Part shown: positions 55,154-63,827 of the stretch, piece after piece
Layout: each line of letters opens with the position of its first letter
Position numbering within the stretch: position 1 is the stretch's first letter
NCBI GenBank assembly: GCA_947056845.1
Contig: CAMSCJ010000004.1
Coordinates: forward strand, 42,891 to 106,890
From: an uncultured Mycoplasmatota bacterium
GTDB lineage: Bacteria > Bacillota_I > Bacilli_A > RF39 > UBA660
Reading direction: 5' to 3'
DNA length: 64,000 bases
Position numbers and translations under genes: made by a program
The notes under the pieces: generated by a model
What the model was told of the DNA's origin: nothing
The model's input: only the letters and a program-made list of their open reading frames with translations
Databases searched by the model: none

Positions 55154-57454
55154 TTAACAATTAATTCCTTTAATCTTCTTTTCTTTAACTTCATCATCAT
55201 CCTCATACCATTTCTTTTTTGCAGGTTTACCAATATTTCTTTTTTCTAAAAAATAGAATATTTGTGTTGCTACAAAAATTGAAGAATAAACACCCGAAAC
55301 AAGGCCAAATAATAAGGCAATATTGAAATTAAAGATCTCGCCAGAACCTAATACAACTAAAGCAACAACTGGTATTAAGGTTGTTATAGTTGTAATGATA
55401 CTACGATTTAAAGTTTGACGTAAACTTAAATTAATAACTTCTTTTAAATCTTCTTTTTTACTTATTTTACCCTTGTATTCTTTATTGATATTTTCCCTAA
55501 CACGGTCAAATGTAACGATTGTATCATTAATTGAGTACCCAATAATAGATAAAATAGCGGCAATAAAAATACTACTAACTTCTAATTTCAAGAAACTAAA
55601 TAAAGCTACAATAAAGAATACATCCCAAATTAAGGCAGCAATTGCGCCTAGAGCATAACTAAAACTAAAGCGAAGTGAAATATATATAATAATACCTATA
55701 ACAGCAATACCAAGTGAAATAAAGGCATTTTTAACTAACTCACGTTTTACAACATTAGTAACAACGCCGATTGAAGCCTCAGCATCATATTTTTCTTTAA
55801 AATAATTTTTAGCTATTTCTTTTTGATTATTATCTTCACTTTGATCACTAAGTTCATCATTAATAGTAATAACAATACTTCCGTCAGCCAAATATTCAAT
55901 ATTATTTAATTCATATTTTAACGCTTCAACATCTTCTTTTAAGGAATCTTCACCAATTTCATTATCAGTAACCAATGTAATAGTAGAACCACCCTTAAAA
56001 TCAATACCTAAATTTAATTTAGATGTACATAATGAAAAAATTCCAGCTCCAATAAAAATAATAGAGAAAATCAAAATTAATTTATACTTGCCAATAAAAT
56101 CAAATTTTTTAAAATCATTTTTAATACGTTTTTCATTCTTTTCTAGTTTTGGTAAATCACTATCTTTTACACCAATAAAAGCTCTAATTTTATTATCAAA
56201 ATATCCCGTTTTAACAAATATTCCAAGCAACCATCTTGTTAAGAATACCATAATAACCATTGTAACTAACGTACTTATAATTAACATCGTTGCAAAACCT
56301 TTAACACTACTTTCACCAAAAATAAATAAAATGATAGCTACTAACAAAGTTGTAAGATTGGAATCGAAAATCGTCGTAAATGAATTTTTATTTCCATTTT
56401 TATAAGCCATTTGTAGTTTTGTACCTTCGTATAATTCATCTTTAATACGGGCAAAATTAATAACATTAGCATCAATCGCCATACCAATTCCAATAACCAT
56501 CGCAGAAATACCAGGTAATGTTAAAACACCGCCAATTAACCAAAAAACAAATAAAGTTACACAAGTATAAATCATCATACCTATACCCGCTACAAATCCC
56601 GCAAAACGATAAATTATAATCATAAATATAATAATAATCGCAATACCAATTAATCCAGCTGTAACCGTTTTAGAAAGTGAATCCTCACCAAATGAAGCCG
56701 ATACAACATGTGAAGATATCTCCTCTAATTTTGTTGTTAAGCTCCCAGAATTAATTAATTCAACTAAATTTTCAACCTCTTCTTTAGTAAAATTTCCTTG
56801 AATAATAACGTCATCGGCAAATCCTTCACGAACACTAGCACTTGATAAACATTTTATCCCAGCAATTGCTTCTTCAGTATCAACTTTACCACAGATATTT
56901 TGATAATTTTGATACTTATCAGTTGACTCATCAAAATCTAACCAGATAACAATACGATTATCTTCCATTTCACTAACACTTTTAGTCACTTTATAAAATT
57001 GTTCTTTATCAGCAATAGATAACCCAATAACATAATTACCATATTCATCTTGTGAAACTCGAGCTCCACCATCCTTTAGTACATCACTAGTCATAAGTAA
57101 ATTGTCACTAGTATCCCTAAATGTTAAACTAGCAGCACGATTCAACATCTTAATCGCACTATCCTGATCGTAAACACCAGCTAATTTAACGCGAATACGA
57201 CTGCCCTCAATTGAAAGTTCAGGTTCTGATACACCAAGACCATCAATTCTTCTCAATAATGTTTTGTAAGTACTTTTGACCATATCACTAGTAACGCTTT
57301 CATCATTAATGCTTTTTACTTGATAAAGGATTTCAAATCCGCCTTGTAAATCAAGACCAAATTTCATATCTTTAAACAAAGTTATTGAAACAAAACATAC
57401 TAAAAATAACGAAACTATTGCAAATACTAAATTTTTAATAAACTTACTCTTCAT
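55154..57454 (-). CDS. secDF: fused protein-export membrane protein SecDF
   Basis: 766 residues: SecD (about 1-430, with FGLDLQGGFEILYQV and six membrane helices) joined to SecF (about 450-740, with GIDFKGGSTI and six helices). It uses the proton gradient to pull exported proteins from the Sec channel. The ATG at 57454 follows GAGGATGAT and is preferred over ATG 57478, which lies inside comN; it overlaps comN by 11 bases. SecD and SecF are fused, as in Bacillus. Confidence 0.95.
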   Translation of the reverse strand: MKSKFIKNLVFAIVSLFLVCFVSITLFKDMKFGLDLQGGFEILYQVKSINDESVTSDMVKSTYKTLLRRIDGLGVSEPELSIEGSRIRVKLAGVYDQDSAIKMLNRAASLTFRDTSDNLLMTSDVLKDGGARVSQDEYGNYVIGLSIADKEQFYKVTKSVSEMEDNRIVIWLDFDESTDKYQNYQNICGKVDTEEAIAGIKCLSSASVREGFADDVIIQGNFTKEEVENLVELINSGSLTTKLEEISSHVVSASFGEDSLSKTVTAGLIGIAIIIIFMIIIYRFAGFVAGIGMMIYTCVTLFVFWLIGGVLTLPGISAMVIGIGMAIDANVINFARIKDELYEGTKLQMAYKNGNKNSFTTIFDSNLTTLLVAIILFIFGESSVKGFATMLIISTLVTMVIMVFLTRWLLGIFVKTGYFDNKIRAFIGVKDSDLPKLEKNEKRIKNDFKKFDFIGKYKLILIFSIIFIGAGIFSLCTSKLNLGIDFKGGSTITLVTDNEIGEDSLKEDVEALKYELNNIEYLADGSIVITINDELSDQSEDNNQKEIAKNYFKEKYDAEASIGVVTNVVKRELVKNAFISLGIAVIGIIIYISLRFSFSYALGAIAALIWDVFFIVALFSFLKLEVSSIFIAAILSIIGYSINDTIVTFDRVRENINKEYKGKISKKEDLKEVINLSLRQTLNRSIITTITTLIPVVALVVLGSGEIFNFNIALLFGLVSGVYSSIFVATQIFYFLEKRNIGKPAKKKWYEDDDEVKEKKIKGINC

Positions 57455-57758
57455 TTTTATCATCCTCACTATTGTCATTAAAATATAATGTTCGATTTTT
57501 TTGATTTAATTTTCCCTTTAAATAGTCATCAACTAAAACTTCATCACAATTGAAAATATCACTTACCATTTGATGTAAATTCAGATTATGTGAACTTTTC
57601 CATTTATTCTCTTTAAAATAATTCCAAATATCCTCTTCTGTTATATAATTAAGACCATTCCTATGTAATTCGCTTTTTCTAGCAGCAAGCGCTGGCTTAA
57701 GTCTTATATATAGTTCCTCTAACGAATTAAAAACAATGTCCTCATTATTTTCGTTCAT
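57444..57758 (-). CDS. comN: post-transcriptional regulator of the ComN/YrzD family
   Basis: 104 residues; a compact helical domain (SLEELYIRLKPALAARKSEL, then ITEEDIWNYF and VDDYLKGKL) typical of PF13797-type proteins. In Bacillus ComN acts on comE mRNA and its gene lies between spoVB and secDF, as here. An acidic tail (DNSEDDKNEE) follows. GGAGG lies before the ATG. Assignment rests on pattern and synteny together. Confidence 0.82.
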   Translation of the reverse strand: MNENNEDIVFNSLEELYIRLKPALAARKSELHRNGLNYITEEDIWNYFKENKWKSSHNLNLHQMVSDIFNCDEVLVDDYLKGKLNQKNRTLYFNDNSEDDKNEE

Positions 57759-57838
57759 GTTTTACCTCCATAAATAATTTTTTAAATACTTACATAATAT
57801 ATTATATATTAAAAACATCTATTTTTAAAGGAGAAAAT

Positions 57839-59131
57839 ATGAAAAAAAGTAAATTTGTTAAATCAACACTTATTTTAATTATTGGCGGTTTCATAACAAA
57901 AATTTTAGGTATGATTATAAAAATTGTCATGACCCGCTTAGTAGGTACTGAAGGAATCGGCTTATATATGATGATTTCGCCAACATTTATGCTTTTAATT
58001 ACACTTGCTCAACTAGGTTTTCCTATAGCTATTAGCAAATTAGTTGCTGAAGATAGGGGTAATAATAAAAATATTGTTTTTTCAATTATTCCTATAGCCA
58101 TTATTATCAATATTTTAATTATCATCTTTTTACTATTTTTTAGCGGTTTTCTAGCTACAAACTTATTAAAAGACCCAAACTTAAAAATTCCCCTACTATG
58201 TGTTGGTTTAGTATTGCCATTTATAAGTATTTCTAGTATTTTACGAAGTTATTTCTTTGGGAAACAAAAAATGATACCACATGTTGTATCAAACATTACC
58301 GAAGACATTATTCGCCTTTTAACTCTAATTATTGGTATTCCTATCTTTATAACGAAAGGCATATATAGTGCCATCAGTTTTATTGTCTTATCAAATATTT
58401 TTAGCGAAATAACATCAATTATCGTTTTATTTGTTTTTTTACCCAAAAATTTCAATTTAACAAAAAAAGATATAACACCTAGCGCTAAAAATATAAAAGA
58501 AGTATTTAATATTGGACTCCCTTCAACTAGTAGTAGAATTTTAGGTAATATTGCATACTTTTTTGAACCAATCATTGTTACTAATATATTATTACATATT
58601 GGTTACACTAATAATTTTATTGTTACAGAATATGGCATAATAAACGGATATGTCATGCCACTTTTAACACTACCTTCCTTTTTTACAGCCGCCATATCTC
58701 AAGCATTACTACCAGTTGTTAGTAATTCATATAGCCGTAACGATGTAAAATACACTAGTCAAAAAATAAAACAAGCGATTTTTTTCTCCTTGTTAATTGG
58801 CATCCCTGCTACCATTATTTTCTTATTTTTTCCTAGTATTCTTCTTAAAGTAATTTACAATACTAATGAAGGAATTAACTATATAAAAGTTTTAGCGCCA
58901 TTATTTATTTTACATTATATACAATCCCCACTCACTAGTAGCCTGCAAGCGATGGGTAAAGCTAAATGCGCTATGATGGGAACTTTAATTGGGATCATTA
59001 TTAAAATGACAACTTTATTCATTTTCTTAAATTTAAAAATTGGCTTATGGGGATTAGTTATAGCCATAAGTACTAGTACCATTTTTATAACATTGCACCA
59101 TATTTACTATGTAAAAAAATACCTGAATTAA
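57839..59131 (+). CDS. SpoVB-like MATE/MVF flippase
   Basis: 430 residues with about 12 membrane helices of the polysaccharide-transporter type; the start STLILIIGGFITKILGM and RLVGTEGIGLYMMISP are family marks. In Bacillus SpoVB (divergent from comN) moves lipid-linked cortex precursors during sporulation, while relatives move other lipid-linked sugars. It is shorter than Bacillus SpoVB (about 518), lacking the last helices. It is divergent from comN, and AAAGGAG precedes the ATG. Its last codons contain the terminator for the convergent prepilin gene. Confidence 0.88.
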   Translation: MKKSKFVKSTLILIIGGFITKILGMIIKIVMTRLVGTEGIGLYMMISPTFMLLITLAQLGFPIAISKLVAEDRGNNKNIVFSIIPIAIIINILIIIFLLFFSGFLATNLLKDPNLKIPLLCVGLVLPFISISSILRSYFFGKQKMIPHVVSNITEDIIRLLTLIIGIPIFITKGIYSAISFIVLSNIFSEITSIIVLFVFLPKNFNLTKKDITPSAKNIKEVFNIGLPSTSSRILGNIAYFFEPIIVTNILLHIGYTNNFIVTEYGIINGYVMPLLTLPSFFTAAISQALLPVVSNSYSRNDVKYTSQKIKQAIFFSLLIGIPATIIFLFFPSILLKVIYNTNEGINYIKVLAPLFILHYIQSPLTSSLQAMGKAKCAMMGTLIGIIIKMTTLFIFLNLKIGLWGLVIAISTSTIFITLHHIYYVKKYLN

Positions 59132-59141
59132 TTTTCAGGTA
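59110..59141 (-). terminator. terminator for the prepilin at 59128, inside the spoVB-like gene
   Basis: ACCTGAA (59121-59127) pairs with TTCAGGT (59134-59140). On the - strand it is followed by a run of seven T (59113-59119), on the + strand not, so it serves the prepilin gene mainly. Confidence 0.7.
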
Positions 59142-59583
59142 AATAGGTTGCATTATTACACTTTTCACTAATTGTACTAAACTCAGATTCAGAATAATAC
59201 AAATTATTATAATTTTCACAATAACCAGATACATATTGTTTATAAGCATCTTCATAATAGATAACAATTCTAGCATCCATATTTTCTTTGCTATGTAAAG
59301 GATTCTTAACATCATCCATCTTTAATAATCCAGCATGTTGTAACCTTTTAATATCGATTGTAATCGCCCCACCATCTACTTTATTTGATGGCAATAAATT
59401 ATCATTATCAACCGCCCAACTATCTGCTGCATCTAAAATTCTTTTTACTTGTTCTTTATATAATTTTTCCTTAGAATTGTTGATAGAATCAATAGCCGTT
59501 GGAATAGCAATAAGCCCAATAATAGCTAAAATAACAATTACAGCTAATAATTCAATCAATGTAAAACCTTTTCTATTTTTCAT
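59128..59583 (-). CDS. type IV prepilin
   Basis: 151 residues. KNRKGFTLIELLAVIVILA is a full class III prepilin signal, followed by a long amphipathic helix (NSKEKLYKEQVKRILDAADS) and a C-terminal globular part with two Cys (YCENYN and EKCNN). Its N-terminal half is very close to that of the protein at 59827, and about 102 bases of DNA are identical. AAAGGAG precedes the ATG. It has a consensus promoter, so it may be a main pilin. It separates yrbG-like and spoVB-like genes, which are neighbours in Bacillus. Confidence 0.92.
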   Translation of the reverse strand: MKNRKGFTLIELLAVIVILAIIGLIAIPTAIDSINNSKEKLYKEQVKRILDAADSWAVDNDNLLPSNKVDGGAITIDIKRLQHAGLLKMDDVKNPLHSKENMDARIVIYYEDAYKQYVSGYCENYNNLYYSESEFSTISEKCNNATYLPEN

Positions 59584-59614
59584 ATTACATATCTCCTTTA
59601 TTATTACTAATGTA

Positions 59615-59643
59615 ATTATAATTTAATAATAATAAAATGTCAA
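59615..59643 (-). promoter_or_regulatory. consensus promoter of the prepilin at 59128
   Basis: On the - strand TTGACA (59643-59638), 17 bases, TATAAT (59620-59615): a perfect sigma-A match, predicting strong expression. Confidence 0.85.
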
Positions 59644-59791
59644 TGAAAAAAATTATTTAACCATATTTGATTAAATCATAATTTATTAAATTTTATTTAA
59701 AATAAACACATATATATTATATTTTTTCTAATATGTAACTTTTAATAAATAATCATAATTCATTAGCAAATTTAAATTTTCCTAATAAATA

Positions 59792-59829
59792 TCTCTGGTA
59801 TCATTAATATCATTTAATAGGTTTATTTA
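59792..59829 (-). pseudogene. degenerate start of a fourth dockerin unit
   Basis: Read on the - strand past the TAA stop of the pilin-dockerin gene, the same frame gives three codons, then LLNDIND, in the exact spacing of MIPSSR-LLGDINGDG in the other units; it breaks at TAG soon after. The stop TAA stands where the other copies have TCA. It is best read as a decayed repeat that ended the array. Confidence 0.6.
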
Positions 59830-60807
59830 AGGTATCATTCTACCTAACATAATAATATCTGTATTATTTATTACACCATCGCCATTTATATCGGCAACCA
59901 CCATATCTATATCCTTAGAATCAGACATATAAAGTCTACCTAATAAAGTAACATCTTGTTGATCTATTACGCCATCGCCATTTATATCACCTAATAGTCT
60001 CGATGAAGGTATCATTCTACCTAGCATAATAATATCTGTATTATTTATTACACCATCGCCATTTATATCGGCAACCACCATATCTATATCCTTAGAATCA
60101 GACATATAAAGTCTACCTAATAAAGTAACATCTTGTTGATCTATTACGCCATCGCCATTTATATCACCTAATAGTCTCGATGAAGGTATCATTCTACCTA
60201 GCATAATAATATCTGTATTATTTATTACACCATCGCCATTTATATCGGCAACCACCATATCTATATCCTTAGAATCAGACATATAAAGTCTACCTAATAA
60301 AGTAACATCTTGTTGATCTATTACGCCATCGCCATTTATATCACCTAATAAAATTTTGTCGTTTTGATTACTATAATCTCCTGTACATTTATTTTTAATA
60401 GTTTCATATTCTTCAGCATTATAATATTTATCCCAATACTTATCATCACAATAGCCAGATACATATTGATTATAATGGCTATCATAATAAATAACAATTT
60501 CTTGTGACATATTTTCTTTTCCATTTAATGGATTCTTAACATCACCTTTTTTTAATAATCCAGCACTTTGCAATTCATCAATCGTCACTATAATTGTCTC
60601 ACCATCATTAGATGGCAATTTATTATCATTGCTAGAAGCCCAACTATCTGCAGCACTCAAAACTCTTTTAACTTGTTCCCTATATAATTTTTCTTTAGAA
60701 TTGTTGATAGAATCAATAGCCGTTGGAATAGCAATAAGCCCAATAATAGCTAAAATAACAATTACAGCTAATAATTCAATCAATGTAAAACCTTTATTCT
60801 TTTTCAT
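59827..60807 (-). CDS. type IV prepilin fused to three dockerin modules
   Basis: 326 residues. Residues 1-152 are a prepilin: KNKGFTLIELLAVIVILA signal, amphipathic helix and a small globular part with Cys (SGYCDD, NKCTGD). Residues 153-326 are three dockerin type I modules of 59 residues with identical sequence, each with two calcium-binding F-hands (GDINGDGVIDQQDV and ADINGDGVINNTDI, with Asp/Asn at 1, 3, 5, 9 and 12). Dockerins bind cohesins on scaffold or surface proteins, so the pilus could hold a partner outside the cell. A known fusion of this kind does not come to mind. AAAGG is before the ATG. Confidence 0.9.
   Translation of the reverse strand: MKKNKGFTLIELLAVIVILAIIGLIAIPTAIDSINNSKEKLYREQVKRVLSAADSWASSNDNKLPSNDGETIIVTIDELQSAGLLKKGDVKNPLNGKENMSQEIVIYYDSHYNQYVSGYCDDKYWDKYYNAEEYETIKNKCTGDYSNQNDKILLGDINGDGVIDQQDVTLLGRLYMSDSKDIDMVVADINGDGVINNTDIIMLGRMIPSSRLLGDINGDGVIDQQDVTLLGRLYMSDSKDIDMVVADINGDGVINNTDIIMLGRMIPSSRLLGDINGDGVIDQQDVTLLGRLYMSDSKDIDMVVADINGDGVINNTDIIMLGRMIP
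59830..60351 (-). repeat. three tandem 177-bp dockerin repeats
   Basis: Units at 60351-60175, 60174-59998 and 59997-59830 (the last lacks the final 9 bases). By eye they differ at two bases only: position 59847 and the first codon of the first unit (TTA for CTA). Protein copies are identical. The near-perfect DNA identity points to very recent expansion or ongoing exchange, so copy number may vary among strains. Confidence 0.95.
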
Positions 60808-60965
60808 ATACTACGCCTTTCTAATACCCTAAAATAATTATTATAGTATAATTATTTTGAAACCATTTTTTATCATACGATAATTACTAACTTCTATATC
60901 AGTATAAAACTTATTATTTTTTTAGTAAATGTATTTAATGTTATAACCTGTTAGATTAAATAATC

Positions 60966-61006
60966 AAAAAAAATATTAAACCGTTTATAGTTTAATATCT
61001 TTTTTT
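60966..61006. terminator. two-way terminator below the DUF421 gene
   Basis: ATATTAAAC (60973-60981) pairs with GTTTAATAT (60990-60998) around an 8-base loop, with T runs on both strands. It ends the DUF421 transcript. Confidence 0.82.
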
Positions 61007-61068
61007 ATTATAATGAACACATTTACTACGTCTATTTTTTTACTAATTATTATCAAAATAATAAACTA

Positions 61069-61698
61069 TTATAGTAAATCACTTTTTTTAATAATAAACG
61101 TTTTTTCTTTTGTATGAAAAGCATAAAAAACATCTTCTAAATTTAATTTTTTATTTTTTAAAATTTTAATAACCCATTCTGGGGTTTTCTTCATATCCCT
61201 CAATACTTCTTTGTTAATGACCCCATCCATAATAATAGGCATAGGATAATCACTAGTATTTTGAAATACTGATAGCTTACCATCATTTTCTAAAACTGCA
61301 TAACTAACTTCTTCAATACTTTTAATACCTTGTTCTCTTAATTGCGTAATTAAGTCATCTAAACTATAACGTAGTTTTGACATTTCATTAAATTTTAACT
61401 TTCCCTCTTTTATAATAACAGTTGGACTTCCTTCAACTGATTTTCTAAACTTAGTATTTTTTAAAGAAATATAACTTAAAACAACCTGAATAAAAACTAA
61501 AACCGCGATTGGAACAATTGACCTAAAAACAGATACTTCAATATCCTCAATTGATATAGCCGCTAACTCAGCAATCAATAAGCTAACAATCAAATCGATA
61601 ATGCTAAGTTCTCCAACCTCTTTTTTTCCCATAATTCGATAAGCTAAAATAATAATAAAATATAATAAAGTTGTTTTGAAAATAATTTCAAAGTACAT
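61069..61698 (-). CDS. DUF421 (YrbG-like) membrane protein
   Basis: 209 residues: three membrane helices (about 1-75) and a soluble domain. The helix-3 ELSIIDLIVSLLIAELAA and the later KLRYSLDDLITQLREQGI are DUF421 marks. Function is unknown; in Bacillus yrbG is next to spoVB and yrzE. The ATG at 61698 follows GGTGATATT; the longer frame to 61803 would overlap the next gene's promoter and start. It diverges from the TIGR04086 gene. Confidence 0.88.
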   Translation of the reverse strand: MYFEIIFKTTLLYFIIILAYRIMGKKEVGELSIIDLIVSLLIAELAAISIEDIEVSVFRSIVPIAVLVFIQVVLSYISLKNTKFRKSVEGSPTVIIKEGKLKFNEMSKLRYSLDDLITQLREQGIKSIEEVSYAVLENDGKLSVFQNTSDYPMPIIMDGVINKEVLRDMKKTPEWVIKILKNKKLNLEDVFYAFHTKEKTFIIKKSDLL

Positions 61699-61772
61699 AA
61701 TATCACCTACTTTATTATGTTTTAAAGAATATTTTTTTATACAAATAATAAAATTTATTAAGGAGGATTCGT

Positions 61773-62138
61773 ATGGAATACTTAAAAAATATCGGTAAAT
61801 CATTATTATATATATTTTCTATTATAATAATTTCAACGTTTATGATTACCACTTTAAATTATTTTAATATTATAGGAACAAAAATAATTGCGATTTTAAA
61901 AGTATTGATTATTTTAATTGCAATGTTTGTTGGAGGTTATTTAATAGGTAAAAATAGTAAACAAAAAGGGTGGTTAGAAGGAATAAAATTAAGTGGAATT
62001 ATCATATCTATTCTAATTTTATTCAAGTATTTAGGCTTACAAGATAAATTTTCTATAAATCACTTAGTTTATTATTTAATTCTAATTATTAGTTGTACTT
62101 TAGGAAGTATGATTGGTATAAATAGAAAAAAAGCATAA
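61773..62138 (+). CDS. TIGR04086-family (YrzE-like) membrane protein
   Basis: 121 residues, four membrane helices. MEYLKNIGKSLLYIF and the IAMFVGGYLIGKNSKQKGWLEG block fit TIGR04086. Function is unknown. In Bacillus yrzE lies beside yrbG; the same pairing here supports both calls. AAGGAGGAT precedes the ATG. Confidence 0.85.
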   Translation: MEYLKNIGKSLLYIFSIIIISTFMITTLNYFNIIGTKIIAILKVLIILIAMFVGGYLIGKNSKQKGWLEGIKLSGIIISILILFKYLGLQDKFSINHLVYYLILIISCTLGSMIGINRKKA

Positions 62139-62173
62139 AAAATATATAAACACAATTATTTATATATTTTTTT
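62137..62173. terminator. two-way terminator between the YrzE-like and glycosyltransferase genes
   Basis: AAAAAATATATAAA (62137-62150) pairs with TTTATATATTTTTT (62159-62172), a long AT stem with an 8-base loop. It overlaps the stop of the glycosyltransferase gene. Confidence 0.7.
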
Positions 62174-63289
62174 ATATACTTTTAAAACTTCTTTAGCATA
62201 ATTATCGCTATTATAATCAATAACACTAGCCTTAGCATTATTTTTTAAAATCTGTAATTTTTCTTTATTATGCGATATTTCGATCATTTTATCAATATAA
62301 TCCTGCTCATCTACAAACCTAATTCCATTATAGCCATCTTCCATTATATAATTAAAAGTTGTATCATTATAATACATAACAGGAGTACCTTGTTGTAAAG
62401 ACTCCAAAAGAGTCAAACCTTGTGTTTCTGTCTTAGACGCTATAGCAGTTATATCAGCTATTCTATAAAAATTTGCAATAGAATCATAATTAACTTTTCC
62501 AATAAATGTAATATATTTTTGAATATTTTTCATTACTACATATTCCTTATATTTCTTTAATAGTGGCCCATCGCCTACAAAAATTAATCTTACATTAGGA
62601 TTGTGCCTTATAATTTTTTCATGGCATTTTATTAACGTATCAATATTTTTTTCCTTTGCAATTCTTCCAATAGATAAAACTACAAAGTCATCTGAATCAA
62701 TTTTTAATTTTTCTTCTACTGGAATAAAATTTTCAGTATTTAACTGACGAATACCTGTTTTAATAATATAAGGCTCTATTTTTATATGATATTGGCTTTT
62801 TAAATAAGTAGAAATCTTCTCAGATGGTGTAATAAGCGCATCTATTTTTTCACCACAAAAATTATCTACTAATAACTTTTCTAAATAATCGCCAACCCCA
62901 AAAATATTACCCAATACATAATATTTATAATCATCATACGATGTATGATAGGTATGAACGTTAGGAATTCCTAATATTTTAGATACCTTATTAGCAATTA
63001 TTCCAATTGTAAATTCACTATGTGAATGAATTATATCCAAATTTAAATTTTTAATTGCGCAAAAATTACTCTTAGAATTTATATTAACTATTTGACAGTT
63101 CCAACTATTAAAATTAATACTAGGAAGAAACAAAACATTATCTTTAAACGTCGGTTCTTTAACATGTCCACCTGTTATAATAATAACTGAATGGCCTAAT
63201 GCGGTTAAACCCATTCTAAGTGAATCTACACTAGTAATTACTCCATTTATTCTTGGAAAGTAACTATCATTAAATAATCCTATTCTCAT
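62156..63289 (-). CDS. GT4-family glycosyltransferase, probably a lipid glucosyltransferase
   Basis: 377 residues in two Rossmann domains. The start RIGLFNDSYFPRINGVITSV matches the 1,2-diacylglycerol glucosyltransferase group; the C-terminal SIGRIAKEKNID and the E-x7-E site TETQGLTLLE hold the donor-binding residues. It likely adds glucose to membrane diacylglycerol using UDP-glucose. The ATG at 63289 follows GGAG; the longer frame to 63343 has no ribosome binding site. Confidence 0.88.
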   Translation of the reverse strand: MRIGLFNDSYFPRINGVITSVDSLRMGLTALGHSVIIITGGHVKEPTFKDNVLFLPSINFNSWNCQIVNINSKSNFCAIKNLNLDIIHSHSEFTIGIIANKVSKILGIPNVHTYHTSYDDYKYYVLGNIFGVGDYLEKLLVDNFCGEKIDALITPSEKISTYLKSQYHIKIEPYIIKTGIRQLNTENFIPVEEKLKIDSDDFVVLSIGRIAKEKNIDTLIKCHEKIIRHNPNVRLIFVGDGPLLKKYKEYVVMKNIQKYITFIGKVNYDSIANFYRIADITAIASKTETQGLTLLESLQQGTPVMYYNDTTFNYIMEDGYNGIRFVDEQDYIDKMIEISHNKEKLQILKNNAKASVIDYNSDNYAKEVLKVYKKIYK

Positions 63290-63435
63290 ATAATATAATC
63301 TCCTATTGCATTGTATTCTAACATACAAAGGTGAAAAAGTCAAATAATATATTAATCATTAAAAATACATTTTTTACTTTAAAGCTTCAATTTACTTTTT
63401 TGGCTAATCCTGTTATTTTTGAAACAAGGATAATA

Positions 63436-63820
63436 TCAATATTTTCTGTTAACATTTTTTTTAGCAATCTCTATATTTCGTGCATTTTTGCTTTGATTAA
63501 TTTTCTGATTAATTCTTAATCTAATACCACGTTCAGTACCAATCTCAATTCCAGCCTCATAAGCTGTATCATAATGCTCTGTTTCATTCATCATCATCTG
63601 TGCTATATCATTCATTTCTTTATATTCTTCTCTATTTAAATTATAATTTTTTATACAATTTATAGTCATCTTTCTTACAATCTTTATAAGCTATTGCTAA
63701 ATTAAATATTTCGTATTCTAACTTTTTAGTAAATATTTTGTTTTCCACTTTTAATCTAACTTTACTCTTGATATTATAGTCAAATAATTTATAATTAACT
63801 ATCGCATAAACTTTAATACT
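63436..63820 (-). pseudogene. frameshifted gene remnant, perhaps a PD-(D/E)XK/Rpn nuclease
   Basis: On the - strand one frame (ending at 63641) gives KVRLKVENKIFTKKLEYE and then AIAYKDCKKD; a second frame (63669-63436) continues with EYKEMNDIAQMMM and AYEAGIEIGTERG, ending with a basic tail. The two overlap, so a frameshift splits one gene. No start codon with a ribosome binding site is seen. The tail with its EAGIEIGTERG pattern recalls the end of Rpn/PD-(D/E)XK transposase-like nucleases. The family call is weak. Confidence 0.35.
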
Positions 63821-63827
63821 TTTTAAT

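Noticed and set aside
59288..59626. Frames on the + strand opposite both prepilin genes (59288-59626 and 60629-60832)
   Set aside because: They are the antisense images of the shared prepilin N-terminus and its repeated start; they have no start signal.
59830..60351. Possible CRISPR or microsatellite array
   Set aside because: Units are 177 bp, abut with no spacer, and encode dockerin modules in frame; no direct-repeat-plus-spacer pattern exists here or elsewhere in the window.
61699..61803. Longer N-terminus for the DUF421 protein
   Set aside because: The longer frame would overlap the start of the divergent gene at 61773 and lacks a ribosome binding site; GGTGATATT precedes the ATG at 61698.
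63331..63519. Reading frame before the glycosyltransferase on the + strand
   Set aside because: No ribosome binding site and no recognisable protein; it overlaps the fragment on the other strand.
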